Position numbers and translations under genes: made by a program. Shown piece after piece: positions 43,901 through 53,048 of a stretch of 64,000 nt of DNA. The notes beneath the pieces were generated by a model that was not told where the DNA came from, did not search any database, and saw nothing but the letters and a program-made list of their open reading frames with translations. The stretch comes from Tribonema minus. Lineage: Eukaryota > Sar > Xanthophyceae > Tribonematales > Tribonemataceae. The stretch spans positions 124,001-188,000 of the forward strand of contig JAFCMP010000001.1 in assembly GCA_017506865.1 (NCBI GenBank), in the 5' to 3' direction. Within the stretch, counting starts at the first letter, position 1, and each line of letters begins with the position of its first letter.

Positions 43901-44207
43901 GTGACCAGCTGCAGCAGCGTCCACGGATCGCTGGGGTCACACAGATCCAGTTCCTGGACGGCAATCAGCACGTCGCCTGGCTGCACGCCCGCTGACTCCG
44001 CGCGTCCGGGCTCTCCGTTGCGCGTGCGCGGCAGAGCGAAGACCACAAACCTGGGACAGACGCGCATGCCGCGGGGAGGGTACAGGAACTCGCCGCCATG
44101 CAGCTGCAGGTCATCGATCTCGGCAACAGTAATGCCGATGCCGGCGCCAGCGCTGGGTTGCAGAGTGATGCGGTAGACTGTTCCAGGCGCGTAGGAGGCC
44201 ACTTGAC
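37990..44207 (-). CDS. PDZ and VPS9 domain protein (likely Rab GTPase exchange factor), 5' end incomplete
   Basis: Minus-strand exons 44207-43125, 42855-42626, 40771-40715, 40036-39693, 39240-39195 and 38808-37990 (TGA) join in agreeing phases, giving about 859 aa; the exon with the start codon is upstream, possibly within 44572-44413. Domains: a PDZ-like region at the N-terminus (YRITLQPSAGAGIGITVAEI, then GVQPGDVLIAVQ and AVQLTLLRGG); a long Ser/Gly/Gln-rich middle; and a C-terminal VPS9 domain with CDKIAALEAASRLI, GADAFLPIFMYVVARS and GEAGYLLATLEA. VPS9 domains activate Rab5-type GTPases on endosomes, and the PDZ would bind a partner or membrane receptor. The usual Tyr-x-x-Thr of VPS9 reads Tyr-x-x-Ala-Thr here. 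One intron has a GC donor (CAG|GCAAGC after 40715). A telomere-like tract lies in the 42626-40771 intron. Confidence 0.75.
41266..41304. repeat. Interstitial telomere-like tract
   Basis: Nearly five tandem TTAGGG units (41266-41294) are followed directly by an inverted CTAACCCTAA (41295-41304), forming a head-to-head junction. The tract sits inside an intron of the PDZ-VPS9 gene. It supports a TTAGGG telomere type for this organism but is not a chromosome end. Confidence 0.9.
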
Positions 44208-44679
44208 CTGCATGTGAAGAGCGTGGCGGCAACGCCATTAAAGACAGCGGTACAACAGCACACGAAGCAAGCAAACATGGAATTCGCACGAGTAGGCAAG
44301 ATGCGCCGACAGGTTGATCAATGGCACATATCGATCCTAAAGGAGAAACTTGCTACTGTCACGCCACTGTAGGCAAGCATGCGACACGGTCGCCATGAGT
44401 TCTGAAACACACCTGGGGATGACGCGCGGCCGGGCGACCCAAAAGCGCTTCGTCCGATCAATCTGCTCAAAAGAGATCGTTGCGGGCCCACCGTGGTTTG
44501 TCGGGCAGGGGATAAGCGAGAAACCTCTTGAGACATTTGCGGCACCTTCCTGGTACATGTAACACAACACACGAACCATACCTCAACTTAAACTTCATCC
44601 CTTTGATGTGAAGTTCGGGAACTTGGCGCCCAAAATCTTGGCAAGCCCGGTGAGGCCGTGCCGGGTTGTTGAGGAATGC
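44208..44679. other. Divergent region between the PDZ-VPS9 and helix-turn-helix genes
   Basis: A minus-strand segment ending at 44413 is followed by a GTGTGT donor. In one frame (phase 1) it would splice onto the PDZ exon at 44207 and add an N-terminal stretch, but no ATG opens that frame, so at least one more exon or a different start is needed. On the plus strand the helix-turn-helix frame is open before its first ATG at 44680. The two promoters probably lie here. Confidence 0.35.
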
Positions 44680-47600
44680 ATGGACTTCTCACCTTCAGAC
44701 AGTGAATGCAGCGCTTCAAACCTCGACCAACTGCTCAAGAGGCCCCCTGCTCACCTGCAACGAGATTTACAATCTAAGCTCGCTCAGGCAGCAGGGTTGC
44801 CGAGTAGTAGTGATGGCGATGATGACGAGGAAGAGGATGATTATTGTTCAGGAGAATATGATGATTCAGTAGCGGACTATTGCCCGCCGGACACGAACTC
44901 TCCCGCAGAACTGCAGCGGCAATTGGAGGCAAGACTCAAAGACGCATCGCCAGGTATCGACCCCACAGCTCCGCATATAAAGGATGTGACTGCGCAAAGA
45001 TCGCCTGCAACACTCCAGCGGCATTTCCAAAGAAAGCTGTCGAAGGCGGCGCCACCAGGTGAAGGTGCCATAGTCAGTCTGGCTTCTGTTGCCGTGCCGC
45101 AACAAGTGCCCTCACCACTGCAACGGCAGCAATCACCACTGTCTGCACAACCAGCGGCAGAGGACGACACTGCGTCACTATCAGCGCCTGCTGCAACGGC
45201 GGCTCGGCCAGCACCAGCTGCCGTCATGTCGGATCGGCAAAGCGAGCAGGAGGAGGAGGTGGACGAGGCTGCGGCAGTCGCGCCTCTCGCCTGGGACACG
45301 GCAGTTCATCCTGCGCACGCACTCCATACCGACAGCGTTGGTATGGTACAAGACCATTTTGTGGCGCCGCTGGCAAATGGTGGGCGCGGCACCAAACGCC
45401 AGCGCGAACCCTCCCCTGCCACTGGATCCACGTCGCCGCTGCCAGAGCAGCAGCAGCAGCAGCAGCCGCCGCACGTTGCCAGCATTGACTCAGAGGCGGC
45501 GCAGGCCCAGGCGATTGCTGATGCCAATGCGGCGGCTATCCGTGCAGCGCTCAACTTCATGCATGTGCCGCAAACAGCGGCGAGCATGGGGCTGCTGACG
45601 CCGATGGCTGTGGCGCCGCAGCAGCAGCATGTGATGCGCATGCCTGTCCCGCGGCAGCCTCAGGCCCAGGCGCTGATGCCAATGCAGCAGGTGAGCCGCA
45701 AGGAGCCATGGCATCAGGTTGTTGCTTGGTGTACCCATGCGTATGTCGCGGTTCCATAACCGTCGCTGACTTCTCTGCTGGGCGCAAGCAGAGCCTCTCA
45801 GAGCGCTTGCACGTGCACAAACAGTCGCTGTGGTGCATTTTTGAGCCAGGTGATTGGCTGAATCAGCCTTGCCTCTCTTAGTGCAAGCAACCGATACAGC
45901 GTGTTACTGATGATCCTACATTGCAGCAGATGCAAGCACCATTATCTGTATGTGTACGGCGGGCGCGCTGCTCCTAATTCAAGGCACAGCGCATTTGCTA
46001 TGCGCTTCCTGCTGCCGCTCATGCATTTCATGTTCTACCGCCACCATTTCCCACAAACATTTTTGCGCCGCGCCCAATCTACCACCGTCCCTCCATCATC
46101 ACCGTCGCTAAACATCGCACTCTCCATACCCACTTCTGACTCACATCACTTATACCTACATGCTCGTGTGCAGGGCGAGGGCAATGTGGAAGCGGGGCCC
46201 GCGCCCGCAGCACGGCGCAGTAGCAGGAGCAGCGACAACAGCTCTCCCCTGCACCTCCACTCGCCCTTGTTTGAGGTGCCGGAGCTGGAGGACAGGCGCG
46301 CCGGTACCAAGCGCGCGCGCTACACAGTAGACTTCAAGCTCAAGGCCATCATGTATGTGGACGAGAAGGATCCAAGGGGGAGGGGCCCGGGGGGGGCGGT
46401 GGGGCTCAAGTATGCCTCCAAGCGGCTGGGGGTGACGGCCAAGATGCTCAGGTGAGGTCCCCAGGGGCACCGGTGCCGGATCAGTAGGCAGCCCTAGGTT
46501 CAGGGCTAGCAAGAAGGGCAGTATGTAGGCTCAACATGCCTTGTGAGTCCATGTTGTCTAGAGCAGCAGCAGTGGCAGCTGCTGCTTGAAGTGCTTGCGC
46601 TTGACGGCCTGTGTTGTCTCTAGCTCACGGCACGCCCGCACCCTACGACAACGCTGGTGCGTTTGACAACACTGAGGTGAGCCGCGCAGCAGGTGAACTT
46701 CAACAAGCAACTTCAAGTTAACCAAGTTTATCTTCAGATTACGCTGATGTGAGCGGCGCCGTTCTTGAATGTCAACTTTTAAAAATTTCAAGGAGCCGCA
46801 CAGCTCTTGAACTTCAAGTTGAATTGCAAGTTGAACAAAGGCGTTGCGCATGCGGAGCACCGGAGGCGCTGGTAGCGCCAGGCGAGTGATGGCGTACGCC
46901 ACTTGAACGTGAGCGATAGGTGTGCGCCACACATTCTCCGGCGAATCGGCTTGTCATGATGTTGAAACTGCCCAATACCCTGATGCTGCCCTCAGTGACG
47001 CTGGTGCGCGCAGGGCGCCGTAATGGAGCGTGCATACCATGCGACCTTTAGTGTGGGTTCGTGCATATGCGCACTGCATCAATGAGCCTATGGCCTGCGT
47101 GCATTGCTTCATCATTGTTGTGCGCTGATGTGCACCTGATTGATCAAAGCGCACCAGTCCCATTAGCACTCAGAAACGGCAGTGGTTTTTCCATTCACGG
47201 CATGTAAACAGATTAGTAGCACTTGAAGTTGCAGCTGCCTGCTGCTGCAGCAGCTCGGGCCAGAATGCGCTTATTACCATACCTGCGATTGCAGTCAGCG
47301 GTGCGATGGGTGTACATGATGCAGGGAAAAAGAAGCACAGTCAGGCCCTGCTGCCTGCTGCTGTAGTCATTAGTTACTCTGCCTCTTGCTTCTCAAAGTA
47401 TACTTTTAGTGGTTCGCAAAGGGATCGCAGCCACCTGCTGCCGGTGTACCTACTGTAGCAGGCGCACATGAATGGTTCCACGCCAGCACAGCCCATCAAG
47501 CACTGTGCAATTCATCAACGCTCATCATAAAACTCAACCCTGCCTATGCTCGCACACGTGCTGCAGGGAGTGGAAGCGCAGTCAGCCCCTGCTGCGCGCC

Positions 47601-48215
47601 GCGGCATCCCAGGGCATACAACACATCGGCCCCACCACGCGCCGTAACGCCAACTTCAACCTTGAAGTCGACAACAACGAGCAAGCCGAACAGGCCCCCC
47701 CAGTGCCCGCCCCCGCGGCCTCATCTCAGCCCATCTCGGCGGACATTGAGCCGGAGCTGGTGGCGTGGATCGCGCGCATGTGCGACGCGGTGGCGCAGCA
47801 GCACGGCGCCGCTGCTGCTGCGCCGCCGCGCGCGCGGCTGACCTCGCGCATGGTCAAGGACAGGGCGCTGGAGCTGCGGCCGGGCCTGTTTGGCGAGAGG
47901 CCGCCGCCGGAGGACTGCGTCGCGCACGCCGCGTGGCAGCACAAGGTCGCGTCGTGGTACGAGCGCTTCATGCGCCGCCACCGCCTGTGCCTGCCCTCCG
48001 GGAAGAAGGCCGCCGCCGCCGCCGATGCCGCGCAGGCGCAGCAGCAGCAGCAGCAAGAGCAGGCAGCGTCGGGGCCGGAGGCAGTGCCGCTGCCACTTCC
48101 CATGGCAGCTATGCTTGGGGATGAGCCGATGGAGCACGCGCCGCCTATGCCTGTGCCCGCGCAAGCGCGACGTGGCTTGGACATATTGGCGCCGGTCACA
48201 GGTGATGCAGCGTAG
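44680..48215 (+). CDS. Psq/CENP-B-type helix-turn-helix DNA-binding protein
   Basis: Three exons, 44680-45690, 46174-46451 and 47567-48215 (TAG), in agreeing phases (0, 2) give 645 aa. The N-terminal 340 residues are acidic and then Gln/Ala/Pro-rich, with a recurring motif (PAHLQRDLQSKL, PAELQRQLEARL, PATLQRHFQRKL). A Psq/Brinker-like HTH spans exons 2-3 (RARYTVDFKLKAIMYVDEKD, then YASKRLGVTAKMLREWKR). A CENP-B/Tc5-type HTH follows (ELVAWIARMCDAVAQQ, then WQHKVASWYERFMRRHRLCL). These paired HTHs are the DNA-binding half of Tigger/pogo transposases and of CENP-B; no DDE catalytic domain follows. A transcription factor or chromatin protein derived from a transposase is likely. The start is the first in-frame ATG; the frame is open further upstream. 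Confidence 0.75.
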
Positions 48216-49872
48216 GCACCAGTACCTGCCTACCTTTTCCGTCTTTACCTCTAAGGTGCTTGCACCGGGTGTCAGTGTTGGTATAGCTATGGGCGCACCT
48301 GCGGTCGATCCTGCAGTTGCATTTGCACGGCTGCCGTTGGCGCACAGCCCGCATTGCCCGTGTACAGCGTTGTTGAGTGCAGCGCGGTGCGGTGCCAGCT
48401 GCTGCCAGTGCTGCTGCGGGCACGCGTGAGAGCACTGCGTCACTTCACGGCAGTGGCACTTACTATGAATGGCACACAGGATGGCGGATAGGCAGAGACT
48501 GAGCGGTCGGAGGATTTTCGCCTTTTGAGCTTTAATGCTACAAGCTACGCTATGGCATTGGGGGGGGGGGGGGGGGGGGCACTTGGCACAGTGTGGGCGT
48601 GTGCAGCCACTGGTGATGCCCCTCGGCTTTCCTGCCGCAGCGAGCACAAGGAGCTGCTGCTGCACTGGTGGGCGCTGCTTTGCTGCTGCTGCTGCTGCAC
48701 CCCATAGCCTGCGCTGCGATGCTCAAGCTGGTCAATGCAGAATGCTGGCTGGTGGCTGCATGAAACATCAGCTGCTGCATCCAGCAAGAGCAGCGGCAGC
48801 GGAGGTGTTTAAAGCCCATTACAGATTCTGCAACTGGCCGTAGTAGGGGCCCGGCAGTGGTGCAGTTAAGTCCCCGGCACAGTATGGCGGCGTAAAGCAA
48901 ATACTTTGAAGTATGCACGCCAAATCTCTTCTGCGAAGCAACGACTACAAGAGCAGAGCAAGACATCAGGCGCGGGAGAGTGACATTGGTCAAAGAGTAC
49001 AAAGGTTTTGAGCACACACACGCAGCGGCTTCAGCATACACAAGCATGAACAGGGGGCGTCCCAGAAGCTTCGCACAACATGGCTCGCTCACAGAGCTTG
49101 TCAGCCGTCACAATATCAATGGACAGTTTATTGTTACTGATCAGCATGCTCGTGTTGTGTCATTGATGCCGCTGCAGCATACTGCACAGTGAGCCAGTAC
49201 AAGCGCACTGCTGCTTGCATGTCCTCAGCATCTGTGCTTTCTTCGGCGGCACGTGCACAAAACAGTTTGAAGGTACCCATGCAGCTGCACACATTGCCAC
49301 AAAGAGTTCCGGCACATGGTCAACAATGTTGCAATTCAGGTCCGTCATTTTGCATGGTCCCTGACATGTGCAGCTAGCTGCCTTTGCTTGCAGCGCTGTC
49401 AATGAGTCGTGTGCACTTGCGTGCTGATGCAGTGGCTTTTGCTATGTCATCGTGCCAGTGCCAGTTATTGTCCCAGGTCATGATGCACGGTGCACATGAA
49501 GTGGATGAAGGCAACGGCTTTTTGATCTGAGAACGACGAAGAATAACACCATCCATTGGAGCTGAGTTACCCGCAGTTTCAGGGTGCGGCACATGGCTTT
49601 TGAGGCCTCTATCACAAATGCTGGCCACAGATTCCCCCGAATCACATCATAACTTGGCTCAACACCAACCAAATCGCATCTTGTACATAGCTCTTAGTCT
49701 GTGCCTACCCTAATCCTGAACCTAGTCCTACCCCCAAGTAGGGTTAGGAAGTTGATTAGTTGCATCAAGTTGCAAGCATGTGACACTCCACTTGTTCCAG
49801 TTTTGTGTTGCAGTTTAGCAGCAGCACCACCAGCACCAGCAGCACCCTCCTCGGCAGCTTCCGCCGGACATC
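48216..49872. other. Intergenic, no gene seen
   Basis: Contains a run of 20 G at 48560-48579 and a telomere-like degenerate tract (CCTAACCC-related) near 49705-49750. Open frames are short and without recognised domains. The promoter of the plastid ATPase gene should lie near the 3' end of this stretch. Confidence 0.45.
48560..48579. repeat. Poly-G run of 20
   Basis: Uninterrupted run of 20 guanines in the intergenic space downstream of the helix-turn-helix gene. Similar shorter G/C runs occur at about 4466, 56263, 57473, 59431 and 59592. Confidence 0.95.
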
Positions 49873-52270
49873 ATGCGCAGACTGCTTCTGGTAGCCTATG
49901 TTTGCGCTGCCGCGAGTGCGTTCCAGCACTGCCCGCTTTCTGGCGTTTATTCGCGAACTGGGACCATCCGTCCTGCGTCTCCACCGACAGCAATAGCAGC
50001 GCTGCTGGCAGACAGGAACGCGCTTCGGCGCGCCTACGGACTCGAATCGGCTTTTGCAACCGCTGTTCGCGGCTCGCGCCTGCGTGCGACTGACGACTCG
50101 GATCTAATCGATGTGGAACCAATTTTGATGCTGTTGCTGGCGTTACTGACGCCTGCAGCACTACTGGGGCTAGTCATCAGACTCTCGCTCTCCAGAAATA
50201 TTCTGGTGAGTGATTATTGTGATGTAGTACCACGAGGTGGATGACCGTGGCAGTTTTGAAAGCGGTTGCAGTGTTCCATCAGCCGGGGAAATGTACCATC
50301 GCTCGATGTGTGCGCCCAGGTGTTGTCAATGCAACGCATCTCAATGTCGTACAGGTACCGAGATGCGTTGCATCGACAACACCTGGGCGCACAGATGCTG
50401 GATTTTGAGCTGAAGTGCTAGAGCTTGCGGGATACTCCCCAAGTGCTTCTGCCATATATGCCTCGACCGCTCATGCTTGTTGATGCGCAGTCTCTTCTGC
50501 TGAACAGTAGGCTCAGGTGTATTTTGGCAAGCGCTTGTGCAGCGTGACTTGCAACTTAATGGCGTAAGCTGCTCTGATTCGTGGCTCTGGCTCAAGTGCA
50601 AGTGAGGCTGCTGCTGCACAGTCCGACACTCATTTGCAGGTGTAATCACAGCCTTCATTTCAAATTATGACAGACATTGATATGTATTCAGACTTCACCA
50701 TCCTGCAAGTCATGTCGCATGTGTCATCGACTTACACTCGTCACTGCCATTTGCAGTGCTAGCATCTTGTTGTAGTTTACCTGCGGTGTCATTGTCGGCT
50801 GAGCCTACACAGATGTCGGCTGCCAAGTTCTCGTGACACACATTTGCTGTCAATAACCAGATGCCACCCGCAACCCGTTTTGTTGCAGAGTTGGATTTTG
50901 GCCGACAAGCTCCTTACAGCTGGGTTGCTGCACCTCACCCACAAACCCTTCCACAGGGCCGTCCCCGCAGGGTTAAACGGGTGTTAAAGGGGCTGCTATC
51001 CTCGTCTCCCCCCCCCCTTGAGGATTCGGCAAGGGGCGTTTTTCTCATCAACAGGGATCGTGTATGTGACGCCATCAATCCACCGGGCTTTCGGAAGGAG
51101 CCAGGCCCAGCAGTCACGCTGATCAGTGGCGCATGTGCTGCGGGCAAGTCAGCAGTATCCCGCCTTGCTTTCATGGGGGAGAAAGGGGTCATGTACGTTG
51201 AGCTGCCAGCCGGAGGTGAGGACATTGAGTCACTCTGGCTCACGAAGGTCTATGCCGCATGCGGTGTGCAGGCTCAGGCGGGTGAGGACCTGTCCGAGTC
51301 GCTTGTGCTGCAGACAGCGCTGCTGCAGCTGAAGCGGGCGCGAGAGCAGCGGCAGCACAAGCATGCGCAGCTGCTGCCTGGCGCAGAGCGTGCCGTGGGC
51401 GACGACCCCTCCGACATGATGCCCGTATTTGTCACGGACCTCACTAGCCGCACTGGCTTGGATCAGCTGTATCAGCTGCTGCTGCTCTTCAAACGTCTGG
51501 GGCCAGACTCTTCATTGGCGCGTTTCGTTGTAGTGGTGTCTGCTGCCCATACTGCAGCTGGCGTGGCTACCCCTCTAGCCCGGCTTCGCGTTCAGGTGAT
51601 TGAGGTGGGGGACTTGGAGGAAGACGAGGGCAGGAGTTACGTTGGCAAAGCGCTACATTCGTGGCTGTCGCTTCGGCCCAATGTCAGCCTGACACCGGAT
51701 GAGAAAACTGACATAATCACTTACACTGTTGCCAAGTGTGGCACTCTAGTAGGTCGCCTCAAACAAATCTGCCAGACTGGATGGGGTAGGTGCAGCTCGG
51801 TAGAGGAGTTGAAGTCCACTGTAAATTACTATGTGGCCAAGGAGCTGCTCCTGGCAGACGGTGGATTACGGTCGTTGCTGTCTTCACTGTCAGCCGACGG
51901 GGCTAGCGCAACGCAGCTGAGCAGGTTTTTGCGCCTGTTTGTGCTTCCCAAAGCAGAAATGTCAGCTCGTGCCAGTAGTTCAACGGCTCAGGCTGCCATT
52001 CCTACTGTTGGGCAAGAGGGCATGATGGTGGCTGATGCAGTGAGTGCAGCCCCTTCTTTGAAAGCTGCAGCTAATGTACTCGGCGTGGCGCCAGAGCGCG
52101 TCCTCAGCGGTAATTTAGGTACTGGAAGGTATGCTCATCCCCTACTCACAAGTACAGAGACAGAGGAAGTGCGCGCCGCTTCTATATTTGTGGAGACATC
52201 GATGCGGGAGCATATCTTGATTTTGGAGAGAAGTGTCGACGGGCTGCAGGAGGGCATCCATGCACTGTAG
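49873..52270 (+). CDS. Predicted plastid-targeted, membrane-anchored P-loop ATPase
   Basis: Two exons, 49873-50205 and 50861-52270 (TAG), join in phase 0 to give 580 aa. The N-terminus is a signal peptide ending in ASAF|Q (MRRLLLVAYVCAAASAFQ), the cleavage motif of proteins sent to complex red plastids, followed by an Arg/Ser-rich transit-like region. A hydrophobic helix lies at about residues 81-103 (ILMLLLALLTPAALLGLVIR). Exon 2 has a Walker A GACAAGKS (about residues 201-208), a Walker B VFVTD (Asp about 304), a hydrophobic sensor-like strand RFVVVVSAA, and DLEEDEGRSYV, which resembles archaeal-type/STAND ATPases (MNS-AAA-like clades). The function is unknown. If the join is wrong, exon 2 could begin at its own ATG, which falls exactly at the acceptor, and encode a soluble ATPase of 469 aa. 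Confidence 0.7.
50309..50393. repeat. Near-perfect 34-bp inverted repeat (hairpin) in an intron
   Basis: Arms 50309-50342 and 50360-50393 are reverse complements except for one position, with a 17-base loop. It lies in the single intron of the plastid ATPase gene. The structure could fold as a small-RNA precursor or be a remnant of a foldback element; the sequence alone does not decide. Confidence 0.9.
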
Positions 52271-53048
52271 AATTGGAAGGGAAGCTAGGGATGGTGCTGG
52301 ATGGCGTTTAGATGTCGACACTTCAACACTTTGCGTGTATGCACGTTGCTGAATGTGTATTCTGTGCACAATTACTGCCCCTGTAACTCTGCCAGTAGAT
52401 GTGCATATATTGCAAGTGTTCACAACACATGTGCTGGCCATGGTCTATCTCTGCTTGCTACCCTTCAAGTTGTTGTGCATTGCTTGCACACTTCTATGCA
52501 TGAGAAATGGTGTTTGCAATTGCATGAGGAATGTTGTTTGAGCATGGGCAGTACGTATCTAGTTTGCTGAACGCCAGCAGTTGCATACTGAAGCTGGCAC
52601 AGCAACAATGATGCAAGCTTGCTCCTGATATTATCGAAGCATTTGTACGGTCAGCGGTTGGGGTGATTTTGGTAGGTAAGTCACCATGAGCTTTTCATCT
52701 TGTATGCTGGCACATTTTAGAAACTGTGCACCGTCATGATCTAGGAAGGTGTATGCATATACCCCCCGAGATCATCAAGTTGTCCCCCTCCTCTCTGTTG
52801 TGAGTCGTCCACGACAACAAATCCAAATTGAAATAAGCTGCAGATGCCATCATGGAAGGTGATGCTGATCTTGTCGAAGGTAGCACGTTGCACATTCACA
52901 AGTCAACTTGGGTTACCCTGAACGAACCACAAACAACTTAGGGTTAAGCCCCAGATTGAACTTCAACTACAAAACTTCAAACTTAACTTGAAGAATTCGT
53001 ACCCGAAGGCGCCGGCTGTGTTAGGAGCTGCATCGGCAGCGCTGCAGC
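52271..53048. other. Intergenic, no gene seen
   Basis: Short frames only. The 3' part (about 52950-52995) has several copies of the dispersed AACTTCAA/TTGAAGTT motif and a TTAGGGTTAAG stretch, close upstream of the SRP68 start. No other signal was recognised. Confidence 0.45.

Noticed and set aside
47721..48665. Large minus-strand frame across the helix-turn-helix exon
   Set aside because: It is antisense to an exon with two recognisable HTH motifs and consists of low-complexity Ala/Arg/Leu sequence.
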